DNA of 64,000 bases, from NCBI RefSeq assembly GCF_003330725.1, contig NZ_CP030840.1, positions 1,488,001 through 1,552,000 of the forward strand, written 5' to 3'. The translations under genes and the position numbers were made by a program. Shown here piece after piece: positions 46,420 through 54,821 of this stretch. A model generated the notes under the pieces. It was not told where the DNA came from. It worked only from the letters and a program-made list of their open reading frames with translations, and ran no database searches. The stretch comes from Acidisarcina polymorpha. Lineage in GTDB: Bacteria; Acidobacteriota; Terriglobia; Terriglobales; Acidobacteriaceae. Position 1 is the stretch's first letter. Each line of letters starts with the position of its first letter.

Positions 46420-47460
46420 ATGATGGAACAACACCACGAAGGCACTCACCGGATGGCTTTGATACACGGATACGCTACGCACGCGGCTGGCGCAGAACTG
46501 CTCCCTTATAAGTATGAAGCTGGGGAGCTGAAGCCTACTGACATCGAAGTAAAAGTCACGCACTGCGGCGTCTGCCACAGCGACTTGCATTTGATCGACA
46601 ATGACTGGGGCATCAGCCAGTACCCGTTCATCCCAGGCCACGAAATCGTGGGCACTGTCTCGAAGGTGGGCACTGAAGCTTACGAATTCGAGGTGGGCGA
46701 TCGAGTCGGCATCGGCTGGCAGGCAAACTCCTGTGGACATTGCGAGTGGTGCCGTAAAGGACTTGAAAACCTCTGTGCGAAGAGCCAGGGTACCTGCGTT
46801 CATCGCCACGGGGGATTCGCCGATAGTGTGAGCGTGAACAGCCGTTTTGTTTTTCCGATCCCCGCTGCATTGGAAAGCGAACACGTGGCGCCGCTGCTGT
46901 GCGCCGGGATCACTGTGTACAATCCATTGCGCGAGTATCAGGTCAATCCCACTTCCCGGGTTGGCATCATCGGAATCGGCGGATTGGGCCACATTGCCCT
47001 GCAATTTGCGCGGGCTTTCGGCGCATATGTCACCGGCTTTTCAACCTCCGCGAATAAGGAACAGGAGGCGCTCAGCCTGGGAGCGCATCAGTTCGTCAAT
47101 ACCCGCGATTCCAAGGGACTCAAAAGCCTTGTGGGACATTTCGACCTTATCCTCTCGACGATCAACGCCGACCAGGACTGGACTGCGTACCTGCATGCTT
47201 TGCGACCGACCGGCACTCTGGTCTTCGTAGGAGCACCGCCAAGTCCGCTGACTCTGCCTGTAGCTCCGTTAACGAGTTGTCAACGCAAGATCGCGGGGAG
47301 CTCTGGCGGAAGTCCCTGGCAAATTCGAGAGATGCTGGATGTGGCAGCCAGGCATGGGATCAAAGCCCAGACCGAGCGCTTTACCTTCGATAAAGTTAAC
47401 CTCGCCTTGAGCAAGCTACGCAAGAATCAGATCCGTTATCGCGCTGTTTTGGCGAGCTAG
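46420..47460 (+). CDS. Zinc-dependent alcohol dehydrogenase (CAD-like)
   Basis: A 346-residue medium-chain dehydrogenase. Catalytic zinc ligands are in HCGVCHSDLHL and GHEIVG; the structural zinc cysteines in CGHCEWCRKGLENLC. The Rossmann motif is IGIGGLGHIALQFARAFGAY, so NAD(P) binds there. The pattern places it with cinnamyl-alcohol-dehydrogenase-like enzymes (YahK/AdhC type), which usually prefer NADPH and reduce aldehydes. ATG 46453 (MALIHGYATH) is an equally likely start, 11 codons shorter. It follows the S55 gene by 45 bases. Confidence 0.93.
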   Translation: MMEQHHEGTHRMALIHGYATHAAGAELLPYKYEAGELKPTDIEVKVTHCGVCHSDLHLIDNDWGISQYPFIPGHEIVGTVSKVGTEAYEFEVGDRVGIGWQANSCGHCEWCRKGLENLCAKSQGTCVHRHGGFADSVSVNSRFVFPIPAALESEHVAPLLCAGITVYNPLREYQVNPTSRVGIIGIGGLGHIALQFARAFGAYVTGFSTSANKEQEALSLGAHQFVNTRDSKGLKSLVGHFDLILSTINADQDWTAYLHALRPTGTLVFVGAPPSPLTLPVAPLTSCQRKIAGSSGGSPWQIREMLDVAARHGIKAQTERFTFDKVNLALSKLRKNQIRYRAVLAS

Positions 47461-47520
47461 CTCATCCGATTTCTCCGTTACCGGCGACCTGCGCATGACG
47501 AATTTGCAGGTCGATCCCGC

Positions 47521-48612
47521 TCATTCTCCGACCGCGCCCCGCTGGGGTTCTTCTTCTGGATAAGATCTTCCTTCCAGAATCGATTCGCTGCCGGGTTCGA
47601 CGACTGCTGGGTGGGTCGGCGAGGATGCCGGCAGAATCTGCACCAGCCTGGGAGTCGCCACTTCGGCGGGAGTCGCCATTGCCTCTTCATGCTGCCGCTT
47701 CATCGCTGCATCGATGTCAACCGGAATGCCGCCAGGCACAATGACCGGCTGAGCGTATTGATAGGCGTAGCTTTTGGTGACGGCCATCAGCGCACCGACC
47801 GATATGAGCAGGACGATGACCGTGATCAAGCTGCCCTCGGGTCCGTATCCATCGCCGGTCAGCCAAAACGGACCGTGCGCGTTTGTAGAAATCACCGGAG
47901 AGAAAATGCGGAGACCTGAAACCGGAAGCCCAAACAAGATGCCCATGCTGGCGTTCCAGGCAAAATGCAGGCCCCAGGGCAGCCAGAGGGCGCGGGTGCG
48001 AAGATAGGCCAGACTCAGCAGCCATCCAGCTAGCGCTGTAGTGAGGGTGCTGGCAAAGGTCGCATCCGGATTGGAGAGGTGGACCGCGGCGAAGATGACC
48101 GAGACTACCATCGTAGCCATCACCGGGCCCATGGCCTCAATCAGCCGCTGAAATGGATACCCTCGAAAAGCGACCTCCTCGGCCAGCGCCGCGACGAGCA
48201 GGGTCGCCAGGTCCAAGAAGAGCAGCCCGAACTGCCTCGGCCCGGTCCAGAAGGTAATGGTCATGCCGCCCAGCAATGCAATTGGCAAGACGCAGGCGAC
48301 CATTGCTCCCCATCCAAATGCTGCCCCTATTCCAAACTCCTGAAGGGCAGTAGGCCGGCGAATCAATCCCATCGACCGGAGCGGGGTACGCTGACGCTGG
48401 AAGATATAGCCCATGGCCCAGAAGCCAAGCAGCAGGACAAACAGGAGAATGAAGCGGTAAATCAACTCCTTCCAATCGCCGGAAGACAATCCGTTGGCGG
48501 CACTGCCGGCGATGCGCTCCGCAAGCAGGAAAAATCCTGCCGCGACCAAGAAGTAGAGGAGGGCTCGAACCCGGCCAGGAGCGACCTTCCCCGAGACATC
48601 GGCCGTACTCAA
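47521..48612 (-). CDS. CPBP-family intramembrane glutamic endopeptidase
   Basis: A 363-residue membrane protein with about eight spans. The three CPBP/CAAX motifs are intact: EEVAFRG (EExxxR), FAAVHLSNP (FxxxH) and HFAWNASMG (HxxxN). This family includes Rce1-like proteases and bacteriocin self-protection factors. The last ~75 residues form a polar cytoplasmic tail (ending RSYPEEEPQRGAVGE), not common in short members. It is followed on the opposite side by a zinc ADH gene, convergent, with 60 bases between. Confidence 0.92.
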   Translation of the reverse strand: MSTADVSGKVAPGRVRALLYFLVAAGFFLLAERIAGSAANGLSSGDWKELIYRFILLFVLLLGFWAMGYIFQRQRTPLRSMGLIRRPTALQEFGIGAAFGWGAMVACVLPIALLGGMTITFWTGPRQFGLLFLDLATLLVAALAEEVAFRGYPFQRLIEAMGPVMATMVVSVIFAAVHLSNPDATFASTLTTALAGWLLSLAYLRTRALWLPWGLHFAWNASMGILFGLPVSGLRIFSPVISTNAHGPFWLTGDGYGPEGSLITVIVLLISVGALMAVTKSYAYQYAQPVIVPGGIPVDIDAAMKRQHEEAMATPAEVATPRLVQILPASSPTHPAVVEPGSESILEGRSYPEEEPQRGAVGE

Positions 48613-48728
48613 GAGCAGACCCCTAGGCGGGTTCCATTGAGAGCATTGTTGCTTCTAGTCTGTGCAGCCGAGAGTCGCGATAGGGTGGTCATTCGTAGTA
48701 AGAAGGCGTGTCTGGATGGTTGGATTCG

Positions 48729-49577
48729 TCAGGATGTATAGAATTGTCCGATATTCCGGAATTTTGCCTGCCGCGCGGCGAGAAGCTGCTCGATCGGCAC
48801 GGATTTTACTTCTTCAAAGTGATGAACCAACGCTGCGTCCAGCATGGTTGCTGCCGCGTCAAGATTTGCCTGCGCCCCCTCTCCGGGTTCCGGAACGATG
48901 TCATCGATGCAGCCCAATGCCCGGATTTCGGAGGAGGTGATTTTCAGCGCCTTGGCCGCGTCAGCGCGCTTTCCGGCGTCCCGCCACATGATGGACGCGC
49001 AGCCTTCGGGGGAGATCACGGAGTAAATTGCGTTCTCGAGCATCAGCACCCGGTCAGCCACCGCGATCGCCAGCGCACCGCCGGAACCACCTTCGCCGGT
49101 TATGGTGGCGATCGTGGGAACACGCAGCCTGGACATCTCCAGCAGGTTCCTGGCGATGGCCTCGGCCTGGCCACGCTCTTCCGCGCCCATGCCATGCCAG
49201 GCTCCGGGAATGTCGATGAACGTAAATACCGGCCGATGAAATTTCTCGGCGATCTTCATCGCGCGCAATGCCTTGCGATAGCCTTCGGGATTGGGCATGC
49301 CGAAATTACGCTGCACCTTCTCTTTGGTGGTGCGCCCCTTCAGGTTTCCGATGATCATGACTTCTTCGCCATGGAATCGCGCCATGCCGCAAGAGATGAC
49401 CGGATCGTCCCCGAAAGCCCGATCGCCGTGGATTTCGCTGAAATCGGTAAAAATGCGTCCTACAAAATCCATCGGAAAGGGCCGTTGGGGATGCCGTGCT
49501 AACTCCGTTTTGACCCATGCCGCGGGAGTCGATACCGCTGTTCGCCGCTGCTCTAAATTGCCTGCCTGCTCTGCCAT
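48729..49577 (-). CDS. accA: Acetyl-CoA carboxylase carboxyltransferase subunit alpha
   Basis: A 282-residue protein from ATG 49577; a TTG start 27 bases upstream is also open. It has the crotonase-fold core: LARHPQRPFPMDFVG, KGRTTKEKVQRNFGMPNPEG, AEERGQAEAIARNLLEMSRL, GEGGSGGALAIAVADRV and SVISPEGCASIMWRDAGKRA. AccA joins malonyl-CoA synthesis with AccD. It is shorter than the usual ~318 residues because the N-terminal helical pair is missing, and the usual DTPGAYPG is DIPGAWHG. It is either a divergent housekeeping copy or a paralogue. Confidence 0.92.
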   Translation of the reverse strand: MAEQAGNLEQRRTAVSTPAAWVKTELARHPQRPFPMDFVGRIFTDFSEIHGDRAFGDDPVISCGMARFHGEEVMIIGNLKGRTTKEKVQRNFGMPNPEGYRKALRAMKIAEKFHRPVFTFIDIPGAWHGMGAEERGQAEAIARNLLEMSRLRVPTIATITGEGGSGGALAIAVADRVLMLENAIYSVISPEGCASIMWRDAGKRADAAKALKITSSEIRALGCIDDIVPEPGEGAQANLDAAATMLDAALVHHFEEVKSVPIEQLLAARQAKFRNIGQFYTS

Positions 49578-49665
49578 AATGCTTCTAATCCGCTCGACCG
49601 CCAAGATTTTGGCTTAGTCGATGTTTCGATTGTATGGACACCCGGGGCAGGAGACAAACTCGGTG

Positions 49666-50574
49666 CTAGGCAAGCAGCCACTCGAGACGACGAGGCTTGA
49701 AGTTAAAGGTCTTCTTTGCCTTCGCGTTCGAAGCGCCGCTGAGCCTGTTGGCGTAGTAGACGGCGTCTTCGCCAGCAATCCGGAGAGCTTCCTCTTCTGC
49801 TAAATGAGGCGGGGGCGGAGCGCCGACCCATTGGGCAAATTCCGGCAGCCAGCGGCTGACGGGCGATGGGTCGTCGTCGACGATGTTGTAGATCCCGGGG
49901 GGCGCGGTGATCGCCGCCACCGTAGCCTGGGCAGCGTCGTCGATATGGATCCAGGACCAGACTCCTTGGCCGTCGCCAATCACTGGGGCCCCCTGACGTC
50001 GAACTTGGTCTGCCACCGCGCCATCGGGGTTGTACCAGGTGTTCGGACCATAAAAGAAGCCGTAGCGCAGAGCGACCCCTTCCATCGCTTTGGAGTTCAA
50101 CACTCGCGCCTCGAGCTCAGCGTACGCTCTTGCGCTGGCTGCGACACCGGGGCTCGCATCGGTGGCAAGCCCATCGGTTTCGTCCGCCAGGCCGTTGCTC
50201 GCCTTCAAGAAGAAGCCGCTCGCCTGTTGAAGATAGCGGCGAACCCCGATCTTTTCGGCTGCCCGGTAAAGATTGCCACCGCCCTCAATGCGCAGTTTTC
50301 GGTCGCCAGCTGCCGATGTCGCCATCTGTGCTGGATCCTTGGGGAGGGAAGTCAGCTCGTCGATGACGATCTCGGCCTCCGAAGCGCGCAGCGCTTGCTC
50401 AACCGCTGCTTGGTCGAACGCGCTCACCTCAACCACGGCTGCTCCTAGATGGGTGAGGCTCTGCGCGCCGGCGGCGGACCGCGTCATGCCGGTGACCGTG
50501 TGGCCCTGACGGATCAATTCTGCTATCAATGGACGACCGATTGCACCGGTTGCGCCGGCGACAAAGATTCTCAT
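49666..50574 (-). CDS. NAD-dependent epimerase/dehydratase-fold protein
   Basis: A 302-residue extended short-chain dehydrogenase from ATG 50574 (MRIFVAGATGAIGRPLIAEL); the frame extends 36 bases upstream. The nucleotide motif GATGAIG is GxxGxxG. SADVxD-type residues are weak; instead VVEVSAFDQAAVEQALRASE and the SGFFLK/YGFFYGPNTWYN region are typical of the NmrA/epimerase-like oxidoreductases. The usual YxxxK is not clear (ARAYAELEAR), so catalysis is uncertain. GGAG lies 10 bases upstream of the ATG. It is divergent from the ALDH gene. Confidence 0.85.
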   Translation of the reverse strand: MRIFVAGATGAIGRPLIAELIRQGHTVTGMTRSAAGAQSLTHLGAAVVEVSAFDQAAVEQALRASEAEIVIDELTSLPKDPAQMATSAAGDRKLRIEGGGNLYRAAEKIGVRRYLQQASGFFLKASNGLADETDGLATDASPGVAASARAYAELEARVLNSKAMEGVALRYGFFYGPNTWYNPDGAVADQVRRQGAPVIGDGQGVWSWIHIDDAAQATVAAITAPPGIYNIVDDDPSPVSRWLPEFAQWVGAPPPPHLAEEEALRIAGEDAVYYANRLSGASNAKAKKTFNFKPRRLEWLLA

Positions 50575-50778
50575 GGAAGATGCTCCTCTCGGGACGAGTA
50601 TTCGCAACAAGCCCCTTTAGGATGAAGACGCAAGCGGTATGGCTCCATCAAATTTCACTGAGATAATTTTCGGCCTCTACCCGCAATTGGAGTGGGATTC
50701 ATCATCTTGAGCCTCTATCATCCGAGCGTCAGCTCACCTTGGAAGACTGCTTTGCGACCAACCTAGTAAGCTGTCTGC

Positions 50779-52269
50779 ATGACGACGACTTATAAGAATC
50801 TGATTGGCGGCCAGTGGGTCGCTGCGCGCAGCGGCAAGACCTTTCAGAACATCAACCCCGCGAACCACGATGATATTGTTGGGACCTTTCAGTCCTCCGA
50901 TGCCAGCGATGTAGCGGACGCGGTCGCCGCGGCCAGTGAAGCCTGGAAGACCTGGCGCCTTACCCCTGCGCCCAAGCGCGCCGAGGTCCTTTACCGGACT
51001 GGAGAGATCCTGCTTGAACGCAAAGAGCAATATGCCCGGGACATGACTCGTGAAATGGGCAAGGTGCTCGCCGAGACGCGCGGCGACGTGCAGGAAGCGG
51101 TCGATACCGCCTACTACATGGCCGGGGAGGGACGGCGCCTCTACGGCCAGACCACGCCTTCGGAGCTGCCCAACAAGTTCGCCATGTCGTTGAGAATGCC
51201 GGTCGGCGTCGTGGGCATGATCGCGCCGTGGAACTTCCCCATGGCGATCCCTTCCTGGAAGCTCTTCCCCGCCCTGGTTTGCGGCAACGCCTGCGTAATC
51301 AAGCCCGCGGAAGATACCCCGCTGTCGACTTATAACCTCGTCCAAACACTCATGGATGCCGGGTTACCGCCGGGAGTGGTGAACATCGTGACTGGGTTCG
51401 GTCCCGAGGCCGGCGCGCCGCTGGTGGAGCATCCCGGCGTGCGCGCAATTTCCTTTACTGGTTCGAGCGAAGTTGGCCGCATCGTTGGCCAGACCGCCGC
51501 TGGACTCTTCAAGCCTTGCTCGCTCGAAATGGGCGGGAAGAATGCCATGATCGTCCTCGAGGACGCGAACCTCGACCTGGCCCTCGAAGGCGCCCTGTGG
51601 GGGGCCTTTGGAACTACCGGACAGCGCTGCACGGCGACCAGCCGGATCATTCTGCATAAGAAGATCGCTGCTGAATTCGCTGAGAAGCTCGTCGCCCGCG
51701 CCGAGGCGCTCAAGGTCGGGGATGGACTCGATGAGCAGACTCAAGTCGGCCCGCAGATCAATCAGCAGCAGATTGAAACCTCCGAGCGTTACGTTGGCAT
51801 TGCCACGAAAGAAGGCGCCAAGCTGCTCACTGGAGGCAAGCGCCTCCGCGAAGGCGCTCATGGCAAAGGCTGGTTCTTCGCGCCGACTATCTTCAGCGAA
51901 GTCACTCCCAACATGCGGATCGCCCAGGAAGAAGTCTTCGGCCCGGTGGTGAGCCTGCTTGAATGCGAAGGCCTTGAAGACGCGCTATCGATCGCGAATG
52001 GTATTCAGTATGGATTGTCGACCTCGCTCTACTCGAAGGATGTGAACCGCGCCTTCCAGGCGATTCGCGACTTAGAGGCGGGCATTACTTACATCAATGC
52101 GCCGACGATCGGCGCCGAGGTGCACTTACCTTTTGGAGGAGTGAAGCAGACTGGCAACGGCCATCGAGAAGGCGGGACAGGCGCGCTGGATTTCTATACC
52201 ACCTGGAAGTCGGTGTATGTGGATTACTCCGATAAGCTGCAGCGGGCGCAAATTGATACGGGGGAGTGA
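50779..52269 (+). CDS. Aldehyde dehydrogenase (NAD(P)-dependent)
   Basis: A 496-residue ALDH-superfamily enzyme oxidising an aldehyde to an acid. The NAD-binding part has [20 protein letters not shown] and [24 protein letters not shown] follows. The general base is the Glu in [20 protein letters not shown], and the nucleophile is the Cys in [15 protein letters not shown]. The C-terminal [20 protein letters not shown] is standard. The profile resembles the semialdehyde dehydrogenases (e.g. alpha-ketoglutaric or succinic), but the substrate is not determinable. It is divergent from the epimerase-fold gene across 204 bases. Confidence 0.93.
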   Translation: MTTTYKNLIGGQWVAARSGKTFQNINPANHDDIVGTFQSSDASDVADAVAAASEAWKTWRLTPAPKRAEVLYRTGEILLERKEQYARDMTREMGKVLAETRGDVQEAVDTAYYMAGEGRRLYGQTTPSELPNKFAMSLRMPVGVVGMIAPWNFPMAIPSWKLFPALVCGNACVIKPAEDTPLSTYNLVQTLMDAGLPPGVVNIVTGFGPEAGAPLVEHPGVRAISFTGSSEVGRIVGQTAAGLFKPCSLEMGGKNAMIVLEDANLDLALEGALWGAFGTTGQRCTATSRIILHKKIAAEFAEKLVARAEALKVGDGLDEQTQVGPQINQQQIETSERYVGIATKEGAKLLTGGKRLREGAHGKGWFFAPTIFSEVTPNMRIAQEEVFGPVVSLLECEGLEDALSIANGIQYGLSTSLYSKDVNRAFQAIRDLEAGITYINAPTIGAEVHLPFGGVKQTGNGHREGGTGALDFYTTWKSVYVDYSDKLQRAQIDTGE

Positions 52270-52310
52270 CGACAGATCCAAGTCCTTGCTATCGCCCATG
52301 CCAAACGCCG

Positions 52311-52328
52311 TCCCGCATATTGGCGGGA
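52311..52328. terminator. Weak convergent terminator hairpin
   Basis: TCCCGC, six bases, then GCGGGA lie between the convergent ALDH and lolA genes. The stem is short and has no T run. Confidence 0.3.
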
Positions 52329-52343
52329 ACGAACGTTCTGACC

Positions 52344-53039
52344 CTACTTCTGCACGACGCTCTTCGCCTTCGGGACGTCAAAGACGTTCTTTGGCAATTT
52401 TTTATCGTTGTATTTGATGTGGGTGAAGGTCGTTGTTCGCGTATCGCCGGAGATGTAGAAGAATTCCTGCTTCAACGAGACGGCCCTGGTGGGGTCGACC
52501 CAGATCGTGACATGGTCGATCTTCGCGCTGTCTTTTGCTTGCGGACTCTTCAGATCCAGCTTTTCGGTCGCGACACCATCGACGGTCTCGGAGCCGAGGT
52601 CGTCGATCTGCCATGAGGCCTTCAAATCCTTGCCGCTGCCGCCGAAGCCGAGGGTCAGGAAGCTGTCCGCCTGGGCCTTGTTCTTGCCTACGCTGAAGAC
52701 GTTGAGTTGGTCGAGCGCAGGGTCGTAGTAATAGAGCATGCCGTCCTTGTAGACGACCGTCTTCTTGGCCGGCTGCACGATCAAAGCGGCCATCTGGGTT
52801 TGTCCGCCGCTGCGATCGAAGTAGGTGGTTCCCGACTGCTGCTCGTGATCGTCGACCACCTTGGTGTAGTTATCGGTGGAAAAATCGGCCTCTGCGTTTT
52901 GGAATTTAGCCGAGGCGGTGTCCATCTGCGCCAGGACCTTGTCCAGATCGGCCGCCCATCCCGGGCTCGACGCGCAAGCAGCGAGCAGAAACAAACAAAA
53001 CAAACGGTACTTCAGATTACTTCCAGCTTTTTTGTTCAT
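52344..53039 (-). CDS. lolA: LolA-family outer-membrane lipoprotein carrier protein
   Basis: A 231-residue exported protein from ATG 53039, whose first bases overlap the stop of the previous gene (ATGA). Signal sequence residues ~10-28; LFLLAACASS also fits a lipobox (L-A-A-C), so the protein might be lipid-anchored instead of soluble. The LolA core is visible: ADLDKVLAQMDTASAKFQNA, GGQTQMAALIVQPAKKTVVY, DGMLYYYDPALDQLNVFSVG, and KEEFFYISGDTRTTTFTHIK-like strands near the end. LolA carries lipoproteins across the periplasm. It is the last gene of serS - small membrane protein - lolA. Confidence 0.85.
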   Translation of the reverse strand: MNKKAGSNLKYRLFCLFLLAACASSPGWAADLDKVLAQMDTASAKFQNAEADFSTDNYTKVVDDHEQQSGTTYFDRSGGQTQMAALIVQPAKKTVVYKDGMLYYYDPALDQLNVFSVGKNKAQADSFLTLGFGGSGKDLKASWQIDDLGSETVDGVATEKLDLKSPQAKDSAKIDHVTIWVDPTRAVSLKQEFFYISGDTRTTTFTHIKYNDKKLPKNVFDVPKAKSVVQK

Positions 53040-53392
53040 CGATGCGCCCAAACCCGGTAAGCAACTATCTTGCCGCTTGAATCTTTAGCCGCCTCGTACC
53101 TATCCAGCACGACATCTCCTGAGATAGCTTCCACGTTGTGGAGGAGCGCTGTTTCCAGGTCTTCGGATTTGTCGAGCTGGGTTGCGTTGATCTGGTAGAG
53201 GAAGTGGTCGGGCGACTCGGTCTTGACCAACACCTCCGCCGGACTGGTGCCGCGCGGAGTCGGCCGGTCACGGTAACTCCATAGATGAGGGGTTAGAAAG
53301 ATGAACAGCAAAATCAAGGTCACCATGACATCGTAGTGGAAGCTTCCCCGCTCCTGCGTCCACCAAAGATACTTGCCGAATAGATCTTTCAT
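53036..53392 (-). CDS. Small membrane-anchored hypothetical protein
   Basis: A 118-residue protein with one membrane span at about residues 22-38 ([17 protein letters not shown]), a tryptophan-rich start ([14 protein letters not shown]) and a ~75-residue periplasmic part ([36 protein letters not shown]). It overlaps serS by four bases and lolA by four bases, so all three are translationally coupled. I recognise no family. Its tight place with lolA suggests an envelope role. Confidence 0.8.
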   Translation of the reverse strand: MKDLFGKYLWWTQERGSFHYDVMVTLILLFIFLTPHLWSYRDRPTPRGTSPAEVLVKTESPDHFLYQINATQLDKSEDLETALLHNVEAISGDVVLDRYEAAKDSSGKIVAYRVWAHR

Positions 53393-54738
53393 TCTGCCTG
53401 CTTTTCTTTCGACCTTGCGATGGGGTAAATGACGGTTGCTCCGCGCATATATGGCACTAAGACGTCGGGAATTCGTACGGTGCCGTCCGCCTGCTGATAG
53501 TTCTCGACAATGGCCACCCAGGTTCGTCCGACCGCCAGACCGCTGCCATTGAGCGTGTGGACAAATTCAGGCTTGTTCTTTCCTTTCGGCCGATAGCGGA
53601 TATTGGCACGGCGCGCTTGAAATGCCTCGAAGTTTGAACAGGAAGAGATCTCACGATAAAGGCCCTGGCCGGGAAGCCACACTTCTATGTCGTAAGTCTT
53701 GGCCGCCGAAAATCCCATGTCGCCCGCGCACAGCAGCATCGTTCGATAGGGCAGACCCAGCTTCTGCAGAATTGACTCGGCGTTGGCGGTCAGCTTTTCG
53801 TGCTCAGCGTAACTGTCTTCCGGCCGAGTGAACTTCACCAGCTCCACCTTTTGAAATTGATGCTGGCGAATGATCCCTCGAACGTCCCGTCCGTAAGAGC
53901 CGGCCTCGGAGCGGAAGCAAGGCGTGTAGGCAGTCAGCAAGCGCGGAAGGTCGGCATCCTCGAGCACCTCGTCGCGATAAAGATTCGTGACTGGAACTTC
54001 TGACGTCGGGATCATCCAGTGATCGTTGTCGCGATACTCACCGGGTACATACTCCACCTCGCCGGCGCTCTGGCAGCGGAAGAGATCTTCGGCAAACTTC
54101 GGCAATTGTCCTGTGCCGAAGAGCGACTTGCTGTTCACCATGAACGGCGGCAGCACCTCGGTATAGCCATGTTCGCCGGTGTGTACGTCGAGCATGAAAT
54201 TCGCGAGTGCCCGCTCGAGGCGAGCGCCCTGGTCCCAATAGACGGTAAAGCGGGCGCCAGACAGCTTGGCGCCGCGTTCGAAATCGAGGACGCCCAAAGA
54301 TTCGCCGAGTTCCCAGTGCGGTTTGGGATGGAAATCGAACTCCGGCTTGGCTCCCCACTGGCGGATCTCGACATTGTCTTCCTCCGACTTGCCTGGGGGG
54401 ACATCGCCGGCGGGAAGATTGGGAATGCTTTGGAGAATGGTCCGCAGCTCTATCTCGGCAGCCGACGATTCATCTTCCTGGCGATCGATCTGGTCTTTGA
54501 GCAACGGCATTTGATCCACGAGCGCCGTGGCATCCTCACCAGCCCGCTTGCGCCGGCCGACCTCTTCGCTCAGCTTGTTGCGCTCTGCCTTGAGGGTCTC
54601 TACCTGGGTAATTGCCTTCCGCCGGCGGGTATCCAGCTCGGCGAAGTTACCCAGCAGCGCGGACGGGTCAGCGCCCCGAGCCAGCAGTTTTTTCTCGACC
54701 AATTCGAGATTGGCCCGTACAAATCCCAGATCGTGCAT
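53389..54738 (-). CDS. serS: Seryl-tRNA synthetase
   Basis: A 449-residue class II synthetase from ATG 54738 ([18 protein letters not shown]); a GTG two codons upstream is also possible. The N-terminal coiled-coil arm (residues ~30-105) binds the long arm of tRNA-Ser. Class II motif 2 is [20 protein letters not shown] followed by [18 protein letters not shown]; motif 3 is [20 protein letters not shown]. Also [20 protein letters not shown]-like residues and [19 protein letters not shown] are standard. It charges tRNA-Ser and, in most bacteria, tRNA-Sec. First gene of a three-gene operon. Confidence 0.97.
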   Translation of the reverse strand: MHDLGFVRANLELVEKKLLARGADPSALLGNFAELDTRRRKAITQVETLKAERNKLSEEVGRRKRAGEDATALVDQMPLLKDQIDRQEDESSAAEIELRTILQSIPNLPAGDVPPGKSEEDNVEIRQWGAKPEFDFHPKPHWELGESLGVLDFERGAKLSGARFTVYWDQGARLERALANFMLDVHTGEHGYTEVLPPFMVNSKSLFGTGQLPKFAEDLFRCQSAGEVEYVPGEYRDNDHWMIPTSEVPVTNLYRDEVLEDADLPRLLTAYTPCFRSEAGSYGRDVRGIIRQHQFQKVELVKFTRPEDSYAEHEKLTANAESILQKLGLPYRTMLLCAGDMGFSAAKTYDIEVWLPGQGLYREISSCSNFEAFQARRANIRYRPKGKNKPEFVHTLNGSGLAVGRTWVAIVENYQQADGTVRIPDVLVPYMRGATVIYPIARSKEKQAE

Positions 54739-54821
54739 AAGCACTTAGTTTACTAGAGCACGCAGCTCTCGCCCCGAAGATGCACCGCGGTAAGGCGAGT
54801 TAACATGAGGAGGGAGTTATC

